Shown: piece by piece, positions 1 to 12,923 of the stretch
Position numbering within the stretch: the stretch's first letter is position 1
How the letters are laid out: every line of letters starts with the position of its first letter
From: Tubulanus polymorphus
Taxonomy: Eukaryota; Nemertea; Palaeonemertea; Tubulaniformes; Tubulanidae
Reading direction: 5' to 3'
DNA length: 64,000 nt
NCBI RefSeq assembly: GCF_964204645.1
Contig: NC_134029.1
Span: 5,589,001-5,653,000, forward strand
Made by a program: the position numbers and the translations under genes
The notes under the pieces: generated by a model
Databases searched by the model: none
Told to the model about the DNA's origin: nothing
What the model saw: the letters and a program-made list of their open reading frames with translations, nothing else

Positions 1-1058
1 TGAAATTAAAATTCATAAGCTATCTAATATAGATATCACTTATCAGTAAAAGGGATTATCATTTTTTTATTGTAGTCGTTTTGCATCGATTGATTCTGCG
101 TATTTTCAGCAAGCTGTCTTAATATCAAACGTTTACAGTTGACCTTTTATGAATTCAAAATACAAAAATACAAATGCTAAATTGATAGGACTTTAAGCGG
201 AATAAAATTTAGAATACAGAATTATGTAATGTGAGATAACTTATTTGGTAAAAAATCTTAAGAATCGGTAATCTTATCGCGAAATTGATTAAAATGGTGC
301 CGTGAAATATTTTCAAATGTACATATGCATTCGAACGTCGAAAGTTTGCAGCAATGTGAAATTTTTTCCACCAAAAATTATTTGGCTTTATCAAATCACT
401 CATGTTTTACTTAATATGTCATTTTGTTCAAGAACCACCGCGCGCTGGTTTTTTATTCGACTCCGAATGCGGCGCATACGAAATACGAAATCGTTATTTC
501 AATTGAGGAATTGAGGGGTTAGCGATGAGCAACCCGTGGCTACAATGCGTGCAACGCGTGGCATGACACAACAGGGCGCTTAGCGTGTTTATGAATTCAT
601 GTTGTCCCCGAGTCGTAACATCTGAATATCATCCCAATTAATTCAATTAATAAAATCTTCACACGTCACCTTAATGAGCGCGATGTATGTTTTTAATCGA
701 GCGTAATATTGCCGAACCCGAATCAATCCGAATCTCTTTCTATTTTTCTTTGAAATTGATTTTTGTCCGAATTACGCGTGTGTTATACGGATATCAGTAG
801 GGAACATTGTAATTTTTCCTCCAACAAGCAGCAGGGGTAAAAATCCCAATAGCGAAAATATTGCTGAATAATTGAAGATTAAAAATGTTCGGCCTTCTGT
901 TCGGGATTCATCATGCGATCATTTTGGCACTAAATCTTTTTCGCAGCATTTGCCAGTAAAAAAATGCTACTAATTCTCTGCCTTTTTTACTCAAAAGTAG
1001 GTTTGTAACGAATGAATAAATGGTCGCCATGAAGTATTTAAGATTCAAATTGACTTAC
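1..1058 (-). other. Gsx intron 1, partial
   Basis: This stretch follows the Gsx exon 1 splice donor on the minus strand and runs off the window edge. I looked on the minus strand for the Gsx homeodomain (the WFQNRRVK core) and did not find it, so the homeodomain exon must lie to the left of position 1. The sequence is AT-rich and has no open frame resembling a protein. Confidence 0.7.
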
Positions 1059-1494
1059 CGATGCTTGGATAACGTATTCTGTTGGAATCATGAGCAAGTC
1101 GGTAAGGCGTCGGTCTGTCCAACGGCGGGCTGATGTTGCTGGCAGTTGGTCGAGGCATTCCTAACGACGGACGAGGAGCTGCCCGAAACGCTGATGGTAG
1201 AACATGAGACGACATGACGCTATTGGCCGCAATACTGCTTACCGGTTTTATCAGCGGTAGAGCCGAGGTCATCGGGATCATACCGGCAGGGGTTCTCACA
1301 CACAGGGGGCAGCACATACCGAACATGTCCGCGGGATGGGACCCAGCGCGCGGTATACAATGAAACGAATGACCAGGCAGTCCGTGCATGGCTGGATGGT
1401 CAACGTGTCCAATATGTCCGTTATTCAACGACGGGGAATCGAGTCCATTGGCTTTCTTCACTATCAACGAGTCCACCAAAAATGAGCGAGACAT
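1059..1494 (-). CDS. Gsx: Gsx ParaHox homeobox protein, exon 1 (partial gene)
   Basis: This is the first coding exon of Gsx (Gsh/ind family), a ParaHox transcription factor used in neural and anterior patterning. The start is the ATG at 1494. An upstream in-frame GTG is not credible as a eukaryotic start. The protein opens with MSRSFLVDSLIVKK, matching the family-specific, SNAG-like N-terminus (MPRSFLVDSL in vertebrates). About 60 residues on is MCCPLCVR, matching the conserved CPLCV motif of Gsx. The exon encodes 145 residues plus one base and ends at a strong donor (GTAAGT read on the minus strand, 1058-1053). This sits just upstream of where the homeodomain begins, as in other Gsx genes. 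The homeodomain exon is not in the window, so the identification rests on the N-terminal motif, the Cys motif, the gene structure and the neighbouring Cdx gene. Confidence 0.88.
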
Positions 1495-4400
1495 TTCTAT
1501 AAAGTTATTCCACTGACTTCTCACCCAAATATAAAAGGTATCCGAAGGAACAGATTTAGATTAAGTTCGTAATTGGATAAATCCTCTTATGATACGTGGT
1601 GTATTTTTCTTCGCTCGTGCCGCGATGTCGCGCATGCGGTTCCAAACGACAGTTTGATGCGAGTCCACTCAAATCATGGCTTTTATATGGCGAGCTATTG
1701 TCCCGATCGAGTCGACGAGCTGGATTCCGAATATCACGCATCAATCAATGGAAATTTAATAATGCTGACGAATCTCATCATTATAATAAAAAGCTTAGTG
1801 CAAATAAAGGCGACGCTTCAAGCATAAATACGACACGCAAGTGAAGCATTTTACCAATCAAAATTCTGCAATGTTTTGTTGAGCACGCGGCGGTCGTGCG
1901 AACGGGGCGGGGTCGGCTGGGACGTCCATCGATTCGGAGGGTTTTATTGGTCCGCAAACTGTACGCAGAAAACGCCTTTAAACTAGAAACAATTTTCATC
2001 TATCGATTAATAAATGATATAACAAAAATAAGTTGTATACATAGATTTATCGTTGATTATCGATTGATAACACTTAAAGATCTGCACGGACGACTGAAAA
2101 ATCTTTTTTTTTTTGATATGTATAGCAAATATTGGGCCAGTTTGTTTTTTTTGCTCATGAGAAATAAAACCTATTGTTGGAATGAGTATTTTGGTAAATT
2201 TCTGTCTTACAATCGTCCAATCCTGATCAACAACAAAGATTAACCAATAATACTGGGTAGACAAAATGTATATTGAATTGTATTGAGTCGATGTGAGTCA
2301 AGGCTATGTAGTTCAAGGTAAAAAGTACAAAATCCGATTTTCCCACAAAGGGAGCATCAATGTTCATTTGAATTCGACTTTTTATGTTTTTATATTTTTA
2401 AACGCTTTATCGTATGTCATTTTCGAAAATCTAGTTGCTCTTTGTAACATCTCGTTCAATCTGCATGCCGCCATATTTTTTTCGTGATATTACGCCTGAG
2501 CGCGCGAACAATGCGCTGGTCTCGACAATGCGATGTGGAAGCCGTTCCACCAAAACAGGTGCACGCTCGAATTATACATAAAACGTGTTTACTCACTTGC
2601 ATCCATATAATAACTGCAATGCGTAATTAATTTTAAAAATGTAAAAAAAACAAGATGACTCTTCATTTGTGTCGGCCTAATTTGTGGTTTCAAGTGAAGT
2701 TAATTTGTTCACAGCTGGTCAATGTTTATCGTATGCATTATTCACAAAAAGCGCCATGTATTCATTTCATTTTAGCTATAACGTTAAACTAAGCCACTTT
2801 TACGCGCGTTTTGATAAACGTCAATCGTTTGTAGACCCAGATGACGCCAACAATGATATTATGTAGCCTTTTTGTCTATTCAAACGGTTTCATTTAATGA
2901 AAATATTCATGTCAATATTATTACGATATGGTAATGATTTATATGAATTTCTTTTTAAATGTAGGTGATATATTCCATCATAAGGGTCTGTGAAACCCAT
3001 GTTGACGAGGCCAATTATCGCTGATAATAAAAAAAGATTAAAAAAGAGGATTATCAGATGTGGAGGGTGCCTTTTCTCTTGTTAGTAATCCCAGCTTCAT
3101 ATTCAAATGTGACACACTTAAAACCAGCTAACTTAGGTTATATTGATAAATGCATTCCTGTTAGTCAACGTAAGGGCATTTTATTATTAGATACATTAAT
3201 CAGATTCTTGTGAAATACATGCTTATTGTGAAATAGAGACGAAGCCTCTTGAATGAAGCATAGAAACATGTAATTCACAAATACGGGAATTAGTGGAAGA
3301 CGTTTCGAATGCTCAGTTTTCGTCCTCGGTAACTCGAGTTTCTAGTCATTTTCCGTTTACAAATCCATCTCAATTTAATTGGACTTAATGGATTCTGACA
3401 ATAGTCGGATAGAACGGTCCGTGTGAACTATGAGGCGACGCGGAACACGAGTAAATACTTATTAACGTTTAATACAATCACTGCAGGCTATTGTTTATAT
3501 CGTCCGAACAACGTTTAATAAGGAGTTTCGCTGAAACCGGACACTCAACAGTGTGGGCTAACAATAGCGCCCTGGAGTCCCCCATTCAATTTTGTGTTGG
3601 CTTTCACACCTGTCCAATGTATGTCCCGTGTTTCTTATTTACGGAGATACCCGAACGGGAAAGTATTTATCATGTATTGTGCGTATGATTAGAATAGATA
3701 TGTTTACAGTCTTGCACGTTTTGTTGCCACACAGATTCATCATCTTCGGCGCCAATCCAGGGACCACTGTCGAAAGTGGCAGAACTTAAAAAGGGCATTA
3801 GCCAGAACAAACGAGGTGGTATCATTTTTGACAATTGACTGCTTCGAGATGTAGTACTGCATATTGAGATACAGTTCCCAGGTATTAAAGACGAGATCCT
3901 GAATGTTGTGCATTTTTGTTGAAAATCATCTGCCTCGTCTTGTAAAAATTTGTCCTACTTTTGATGGAGACGACTAAATGCGTCTTTTTTACTTTGGGGA
4001 TGAAAAAGGGCACGAGATTTTCGCGAACGGTAGCACGAGCTTACCGTCTGAATCCGCGCCTCTACACAACAAACGTGATATTACCTTTTCTATTGCTTGT
4101 ATATTTGAAAAAAATATATATTTGAAAAAAAGTGGCGCCGTACATGTCTGAATTCTGGAATTTTGGAAGTTGAAATAGAGGAAAAGTTGAAATTAGGAAG
4201 ATCCTCTAATCTACAGTGTGATGCCATCGATGTTGTCTACAGAATTTGGGATCGAAACCGCGGCATTATGCGTAGATTTTTTCATCTCAATACAGTCTTT
4301 AATCGACAAATATGTCAACCGCACGGCGACCGCAAACTTGAAACTGAATTTACAGTAATTAAATAGCACTTATCTCTCATTTCGACAATACAGCGTACTT

Positions 4401-6197
4401 ATGATACTTAAAAAAGTATGAAAACAGACGCGGAAGCGCGACCATGTATGATTCGTATCTCGTGGATCGTACGCAGTCGCGCGCCTGTCACATCATCGAG
4501 GAGTCACATGGCGGCAAGCTGCACGTACTTGATCCAACCAAAGAGTGCCGATACTTATTAGATAGACCGCTACACGGCGACCACAGAACACGCGACAGTT
4601 ACAATTCGAACACAAAAATCTATATAACTCAAAATGAACGTATATTATGATGACCAGTAATTGAAAAAAATAGATCTAATTTACATATATTTGAATATGA
4701 TACTTCACGCGTAAACTCGAATGTTTCGATCGTTTTTCCTAAATTCAAGATTTAATTAAATGTCTAGTTAAACACGTTTCGCCGAGTGCTTGTGGTAATG
4801 TTTGCACTTTTTCGAAGTTTATTTAGACTATGAGTTCAAGAACCAGGTGATATGCGTGAAACAGTATTATTTGATAATCAAGGCCTTGGGACATGGCATA
4901 CGTGCTTCCCATCCAATTGCAGATCATCACAACCATGTCATTTGAAGCTATATGTGTTTAAAAATCTATACTTGTATTAATTCTAAATTACTATTTGAAC
5001 ACAACATATAATGACTGGAAGACTGGTAATAATCAAAGTTTTTTGAGTTAACAAGCAAGAACCCACAGTTGATATTAAAAAGTTTATAGTTTGACAGTTT
5101 CGGAGATTGAGAAACCATCCGCTGGAGATTGGCGCCAATGATCCACAAACCAATATAGTCGATTAGCAACTGGCACCACGAGATATTTGTGGAACTGACA
5201 TGTTTGAAATTCGAGTATTTTGGTGGATTCGGTTAATTGGAGGCATTTTATTTCTATTTCTGTCTAGGTTTTACGGCTATTCATTCACACTGCATCCGCT
5301 GACAAAGGCGATGAATTTGCCGCACGCACATGACCAATTTCATCTGGTCCAGTCTGGCTTGTTGTACGCTGACCAGGGGTATTTGATCACGTTCTAAAGA
5401 GTCTCTATCTTGACCTGACAATTGCTACAATGTTATAAAGTAGAATAAAAAAGAATAAAAAGCACGCTTCGTCCATGTTCCGTTCATTGTAAGCAGCTAG
5501 GGTCAGTTCACTGGTCAGTTTTTAAGTTATGGTCTCGCACATTGTAACTACCATCAGCTCCCGACGCGTGCGTCTCAAACAACAAGTAAATGGAGCTAAT
5601 ATAAACTGACGAGAAAGCCTGAGACATTCCCCATTTCTTAACCCTGAATTACTGTCGGATTGTGTTTTGTGTCCAATTATGATGAATACAAGTTTCATCC
5701 ATGCGCGCTTAATCTTGTACTGTCGGCACGTGTGCATGCCCGGTCACGTGATATTCAAGCAGACGAGACGGTGATACTTGTCACCAAATAAGCGGCCAAC
5801 AATTTCACGCAAGAATAAACGATGAAGATCAACGGATAATAATCACATTTTGAAACAGCAGACTGCGATTGTGAATGCTGGAAAAACAATTTGTAAACGA
5901 GTTCTCCGCAGCGCGCGCTGGGCGGATGTCCGTCCCACGCAAGCGAGCGGTCAGCCGATCCATGGCTCACCTGCCGAGAGGTCCGGCACGGACGCGGACA
6001 AAGACACAAGCTACAACCACTGCGATAGAGCTGGCGGACATTCAGTTAGTTTTTCGCGAAAAACGATAACTATGGGTTACCCAGTTTTTGTTTCCGCTTG
6101 GACATTCGACGCACAAAGAAGCGTTGCTGACCGCCTGTAGAATGACCATATGCTGAAGAACCAATTAGGCGAATACGGCTAGAGGGAACGACAAATT

Positions 6198-6253
6198 GGG
6201 ACATTTCATTTAGGATGAAAATCGTATGAATGTTCCTAAATGAAACATGCCCC
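6198..6253. repeat. Short hairpin, about 19-bp arms
   Basis: The left arm ends in CATTTCATTTAGGA. The right arm starts TCCTAAATGAAAC and ends ATGCCCC, pairing back to GGG at the left edge with one or two bulges. The loop is about 18 nt. It could be a decayed foldback element or a small structured RNA. The stem is short for a microRNA precursor. Confidence 0.45.
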
Positions 6254-9200
6254 GTACAAAAATAGTGTCGCGAACAACGGTATGGCGTGTTTGCTTTAGA
6301 CGGTAAGCAAATTTACGCACATCACACCTGAGGCACAGCCATTTATGTTGATTTAAAAACAACTTTTCTTTTTTTTACAAAGCAACATAAACTGCATTAA
6401 CGAAGTCTAATTTGTCTAGTATTTTTCACTTTGCCAAAGCCAACCATACTGAGTAGGCGTTCTACCTGTGGATTCGGAGGATATGGCTGGAAGCGATCCT
6501 CTAAATGAAATAAAGGGATTCGAAAAAACCACACCGAGCCAGATCTGTCCATATGTGACGGGCTAAAGCAACCTACAATTAAACGCAACAAGATGAAAGG
6601 GCTAAAAACTTCGCAATGGGAACAATACATCCATATGTTTTCTCATTAACAACCTTATGATCTTAATTTTCTATACGAGCGCGTTTGTTCATCTCTCTTC
6701 AAATTAGAGGTGACGATGTGATCTGTTGAAGTATAGTGCGAACGATAATAGGCATTTTGCCATGTTCTATTTGCATTTAAGCAGCGATTATTAGCCGAGA
6801 TTACGCACACGGTTAAATGCGTCGACTAAAAAATCGTCCATCCAATTGACTAATATGGATTTTGTCATTTAACATCCGGGTGGCTGCCTAGTTCGAACAA
6901 GGCCATCTGCTCGGAGCTCGACGATCAAAGGACATCGAGCAAAAACTGGTAATTAACAAAACACTTTTCAATGGACTGTTTTTGCTGCGTCGTAAAATTG
7001 AATTAAATCAAACGACGATTCATTTTCATCATCGGGTTTCAGACGCGGAAGACAGATGTCGCTACCTTCTCCATATCGTGTTATTATCGGACCTGCTAAT
7101 AAAATGTAGCGGCTAGATAACATCTACAAACGACGCGCGAACCGTAATTTATTTACCCACGTCCTGGCGTCAAATAGCTGCGAGGACTATCAGATTATCA
7201 TCAAATGAAATGCCACAGATTAGCGCGTTTCTTAAGCTCCGAATTCTTCTTAAATCTTACCTTTTAATTACCAAGCAGAAGTATACACTAACAAGATCAC
7301 CCGATCCCCTCCCCTTATCGGGGAGATGCATGAACAGGAACGAACAACAACTCGTGATTTTTAAGATTCTAACACGTTCGGATTTCGGTTCCAATTAAGC
7401 TCCTTAATCGCTGGAAATGGGTATCATTGTTTGATGCCCAGTCGTCAAGGGCCCTGTTATTCATTTGACTTAACGCGACGTTGAAAATACCAGGAAAAAA
7501 ATTTATCAATTTGTGGGCAAATGATTACGACACGACGCCCTATTATTAGCTAATTCACGTTTCGTAAGATTTTGTGAGATGAAGCGAAATGTTGGGCGGC
7601 AGAATCGCAAGTTTTGTCAATCAAGTCGGCTTTCACGAGTTGTCAACGTGGCGTTTAGGTTCTTGGAAATCATTCGGGGGTTGTCGGTAGTTGATGTGGC
7701 CAACAAAACTTCGGAAAACTGCCCACCGCCATTTTTATGGTGGCGAATTGCCAATTAAAAATAAGATAAGGAAAAATGATTTACGAAGTGGTGAACATTT
7801 CTAACTATTCCTGTCTGTTGTTAAAAGCTCCTTATATGGACTGTTGATCATCAGTTGGTTTGGGCTCACCCGGTAAGTACGTAGTCAATGTTGTGGGAAT
7901 TTTTTCCGGTTTCAATCCAAATCTCGAATAAAGATTCTGTAAAACGAAACAGATTCATGTCCTATTTAGACTGGAAGGAACGTGTATTATATTCCAAACC
8001 ACCACCTGCAGGTCAGGACATTCTATAATAAGTAATTGAATTTAGTTTTACAGCTAATAATAAAGAATAAAAATATGAAATTTCATGATAAATAATATAG
8101 CATTGAATGTGATCTATTGAATTGTATGCAATATTTGATCACCGGCTTCATAATTGCCACACATAAAACAATCGTTTCCATCCGACTGATAGAAAACTCA
8201 ATTCATAGCCTGTTTACAATACATCAGCATTTTATTATTAATTTTAGATAAACGTGACGCTATGTTTGCAGGCTGCCCAGGTGATGAAAGGTCCATTGTG
8301 TTCTATACATGGAGCCTATATATCAACGCTACAAAATTACCTTTGAAAAAATGCTAGCCATGCACCTTATCTCATATCATAAATATTTTCCGAAGAAATT
8401 CTTTTATCTCGTTTCGGTTACATCTCAAAAGCAACTTTCATGAACATTAAACTAGTAAGAAAGATTGGTAATACGCTTGGGTCTGTACCCAGTGACACCT
8501 ACTAACACAGCTTCAAGTAATTGTGGATTCGAGGAATTGGGGTTCGAACCTGAATAATGGTCGATCGACATCCAAAGAAGAGATTTTATATGAGGTGGTC
8601 CTGTCATGATGATCGCGAAGTATCGCAGTCTAAGAATATTTTGTTTCCTATATTTTCTCCTTAAATCTCTGTATGTATTACAAACCTGTTCCATTCTTGT
8701 GAATGCGGAAAATAGTGTCATTGGGACAAAGGGATCGTCTTGAGGTGGTCAAGATGGGCACGAGTCAGCAGCATTTAAATATAAAATTGTTATATACAAC
8801 GATACATAGCGCTCGTCGTCTTTTCTCCAGGAGATATAAGGCATATAACAATTCGAGATCTCTTTGAAAAGGTCTGTTAGGAACATTATGAAATTAATAA
8901 CTCGACAAGTGCTATTTCAATTAGTTGGTTAGTTGTAGCATATATCTAGCAATGGGTATTTTCGCTTGTGAGGTGTGTCATGTTCTACGTTCACCATTAT
9001 TTTATGATGCTTTCATATTGAAAATTGTTTCCCAGGGAGTATCTCGGCGTACGCACGTCGGCGCCATTGAGAATGGAGACCGGTAGAGGATAAACCTATA
9101 TGTTGTCGTTCAACAAAAACTACTCGTGGGAATCTCATCTTATTCATGTGACATATACAATAAAGAATAGGACAACTCTAGCACGTGAATATTTATCACG

Positions 9201-11744
9201 AGCGATATATGTAGTTGTATAGATTTATGGAATTGTCTTCGGTGACGACGTGGGTTTCCCACCGGGAGCGATGTCTTGTCGTCCCAACTTGTGTATTCGG
9301 TAATTGCCGTCATTGTTCCCGTCGAACGAACACCAGAAACCCGCCCAATTGCTCACTTCCGGTAGTTTCACCAGTTTTATTTCCTAGGACAAGGCAACGT
9401 AATTGTCATTTTTTGTCAACGGTTGGATAGGTCTAAATTCTCTGTTGACGTTTTATGTTATGCACGCAATTCGTAACCCCGTACAATGAAATAGAATTAT
9501 CACAAATTCAATAATCTCATTCGACCAATCATCCGACTCAATCTATAGGCCCTCCCAGAACTAAATCCCTCTTTCATTCGCGGCAGGTGTGTCGAGTTTG
9601 TAAGGGACGCATAATTCAATAAGAATCAAAATATAACCAATCAATCAAATCGATAGAGGAAAAGTATCCCTTATATATGTCGAAGTAAAATACATAGGAT
9701 CAATCCCTCCCTGTGAATCGAGGAGAGTTCCCTCGATAATATTATGAAAAACCGGTCAATCCTAATGCACCTACATTTTACTCCAGGTCAGGGTTCCGAT
9801 GCGAACGAATAACTACTTTGGCCTTGTTTCAAATAAAGGACTCGTGTCGCGGTCTCTTGTCTTCGTCACCTATAGTTCACTATAGAAATATGTTTTATGC
9901 GGCGCGTGCGTGAGCGCGTGTAACGCGCGCGGATGAATACAAGTATCTCATATTGATAACGCTAGACGGCGCTTGCGGTCGAATGAAATCCTGTAAAACG
10001 TGCCGAAACTATTTAGCCCGTTTTTAACAAATCAATCCTACCGTGGGAATCGTACTGTAGAAGCATTTAATGAAACCAATGATTCATATTTTCACACAAC
10101 TGATAAAAGAATATTCCTTTTTATCGTCTGCACTTGTACTTCCGATCGAACTCCTGAAAAAAGAGTTAATCTTTTATTGCGCACAACTGAATTTAATGGA
10201 AGGAATAAAGGACAAATAGTTACCACGTTAACAAAGTGTCCGTCTAACAAATGCCATTCGATATTGCCCTGTCGCTATAAAGTGTCGGTGAAATTTACTT
10301 TATAATCTGTTTGCTTCCATATCACACCTATTCTAATATTCAAAATGTGAACACAATGAGATGTCAAATCGAATACATTTCAGATGAAAATAAATGGAAA
10401 ATCAGGAAAAAACGATTTCACATTAATGACGATTATTATTAGTCTGAGTTAGAACTCCCGCCTTCGTAGAAATCTTCGCTAAATATCGCATTTTTCACTT
10501 AATGCCCGAACAAAACGACGATTCAATGGCCGATATGTGTATAATGACGATCTTGTGAAAGTTTATTGTTGAATACGAGCCAGGAGTCGAGACACACCTG
10601 TCGACTCGGAACTTCGAAGCTAGACCCCCGACTTACAATACGAGATCTCACACAGTTTATCAATCTGTTGACAGAACATTAATTTCACGGACACGACGAT
10701 AATTCTTGGTCGCTTATTAAGAATAAGGTTTTTTTCAAGGAAGTCCCCATGAACATATTTCACACGCATCCCAAGTGGCTGAGAACATGCCCAATTATTA
10801 TTAAAAAGAAAACATCGATTTTTCTGACGAAGATTCGGGGAGAATTGAATTTCGAGGGTTTTGTGCCAATTGCTGGAATGAAAATTGAAAATTTCAACCA
10901 AAGAAAACAAACGTTTTGATAATGCTGTGCCATCCATCATTTGAGGTTTCAATATTTAAGGACTTTGCGTTAAGACATTCATTTTTACTTTTCAACCCGG
11001 GATAGCAGACTCTTTGGGAAAGCCCGGGATCCACAAAAATATGAAAGAAATTACATTGCAACCAAAGATTTTCAAGGAAATATGCGATTTATATTTCATA
11101 TATCGAAATTCTTGCAAGGAAATCATTATTTACAAGATGAAACCCTATCGTACGATTCGTAGAACCGAAATCAAGCTTCTTAGTGGAGACCAATCAGTTG
11201 ATTCCCAGGAGATTCCGAGGAGTTCGTGATTCTACCAATATAGCACGCCTGGCGGGAATTTTCGTACAATAGCGATTTTGCGTTTAGTGTCAGATTTCGA
11301 CAACACGTAGGCGTGGCAGCACCATACAATGTGAGAAATTCTGTAAGAAATTTCGATTTGGAGAAACCCGGGCCTGATAAATAGCGAGCAATCATCACTG
11401 GCCTAATCTTACAACATTCCTATGAAAAATGAGATCAAACCGACGCAGAAACTGAGAAACTTGATACAATTTACATCTAAATCTTTATATTGTATACATA
11501 TTTGTATTTTAGCGGCAATATGGATGATCCTTGCTCATTAAAAAAAAAACATCGTAAGAATCAAATGTTCAGAATCAAATATCCCATTACATGAAGCATT
11601 TTGTATCATCATTATTCTATGTCTAATGAAATGAAAGAATTGAAGAATCTTCGAAATTGTAACATCTAAATAAAATCACATCGACGTTTATTCATGAAGA
11701 AAACGACCGTAAGACATAAGTACAACGCGTTACATCGTTACAAT

Positions 11745-11776
11745 AATCAAAATGATTATCAATCAAAATGATTATC
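11745..11776. repeat. 16-bp direct tandem duplication
   Basis: The unit AATCAAAATGATTATC occurs twice head to tail. Each copy contains GATTA, a core bound by many homeodomain proteins, so it could be a duplicated binding site. It could equally be replication slippage in AT-rich sequence. Confidence 0.55.
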
Positions 11777-12590
11777 AATGCGCTTATCTAGATCATAAGA
11801 AGTACCAACGTACAACAGATGAGCTGGACAGTGGTAAACTCTCAGGCTGGACGACACACCCGTGTCCTTAGAAAATTTAATTCAAATTTCCCACATGAAC
11901 ACGAGCGCATGTTCACCCGAATGTTGATAATCATAGGGCAGTAAGCGTCGGCATTCGTTTGATGTGGCCGCTAGTCTGGCGCTATACTGATAAGACTGTT
12001 TAACGCTTTGAAGTAGTGAAGCAATGATCGCAACGTATATACAGTTAAAATTAATGACCCTCTATTTCACGGGATATTAATATATATGACAACGCGTTGG
12101 CTATAGTTGATATTATATGTGAGGATGCGTTGTAAACAGGCGATATATAGAGTACATTGAGTCGAGTTCATGAAATCGGCCACACCTTTTGTAGCATATG
12201 TCGGAGTGCAAAGAATAAGAGCTTTCGAAGAGAAAATTGTGCTGTATTTAAGATACTTGGTCAGAACGGGTTTTCACGCGTTTACGAGACATTTCCCTCT
12301 AATAGACGCGAATAGACATTATTCCTCTCTTTTCATTTTCGAAATGGTTTTAAGTTGAAAGAAATAAAGTCTATAGTTTTCATCAAAAGTATAAGATTGG
12401 AACTACCCGATATCCCACTATACAGAACTGCCTCAAGTATAGAACATCCTGTTGTTGCGATAGGAACGAACGATAAATCGTAGTAAAACTGACAGGAAAC
12501 AAAAACACGTGTAAAACTTTGTAAAAATACTTTAGAAAAATTGTGATCTTCGAAAAGTTGAATAGGTCATTTAGCGACGACAGAGGGAGG

Positions 12591-12700
12591 GACTCGCATT
12601 ACGTCACGCAGCCATGACGCGCCACTATTGGTCGTTGAACACAACGCGGCCTACATCGACCGGAGATCAAAGGGTAGCCGCCATCATTAAAAGAGCAATA
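12591..12700 (+). promoter_or_regulatory. Candidate Cdx promoter-proximal motif cluster
   Basis: Within about 335 to 225 bp of the Cdx start codon are a CRE/ATF-like TTACGTCA (12599-12606), a reverse CCAAT box ATTGG (12627-12631), a TCF/LEF consensus AGATCAAAGG (12664-12673) and a YY1-like GCCGCCAT (12677-12684). No clear TATA box was seen. Direct control of Cdx by Wnt through TCF/LEF is well known in vertebrates. That these sites work here is inference from matches to short consensus sequences. Confidence 0.4.
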
Positions 12701-12915
12701 ACTCTAAATTATGGCAGTTTGTCAAATATCGCTTTGTAGATAGCCGAGCTATGACTTTGTGTAAGTTGATTGATGGGTAATATAGAAAGGACACGCAACT
12801 AGTTAACTATAACCGAGTTCAACGGGTACGCAGCGGCAAACCGAGCTCTCTTTACAGAGGGCATCAGAGCAAGCGACCATTACGTGTTCAGTACTTCAGG
12901 CGAACGGCAGTTTCG

Positions 12916-12921
12916 ATGTGA
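12916..12921 (+). promoter_or_regulatory. Minimal start-stop upstream ORF (ATG-TGA) before Cdx
   Basis: An ATG immediately followed by TGA ends two bases before the Cdx initiation codon at 12924. The main ATG has A at -3 and G at +4, a good Kozak context. The start-stop ATG has T at -3 and T at +4, so it is probably often bypassed. Start-stop elements can stall ribosomes and lower translation of the main frame in other systems. An effect here is inference. Confidence 0.4.
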
Positions 12922-12923
12922 GG

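Larger units (their letters stand above)
1495..12923. other. Gsx-Cdx intergenic interval (bidirectional ParaHox spacer)
   Basis: This is 11.4 kb between the divergent start codons of Gsx and Cdx. I read both strands for homeodomain cores, in particular the Xlox/Pdx type, and for other conserved protein motifs, and found none. The open frames present are short, lack splice context and resemble nothing known. The interval presumably carries the 5' untranslated regions, promoters and enhancers of both genes. Recognisable items are a hairpin (6198-6253), a 16-bp tandem duplication (11745-11776), and a palindromic tRNA B-box-like sequence GGTTCGAACC near 8541 that may mark a decayed tRNA-derived SINE. 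A cluster of promoter motifs lies just before Cdx. Confidence 0.6.

Noticed and set aside
1495-1524. Longer Gsx start with ten extra residues
   Set aside because: It would need a GTG start. The ATG at 1494 begins exactly with the conserved family N-terminus.
8452-8721. 89-residue minus-strand frame with a GGTTCGAACC site
   Set aside because: The frame resembles nothing known. The palindromic B-box-like site suggests at most a decayed SINE.
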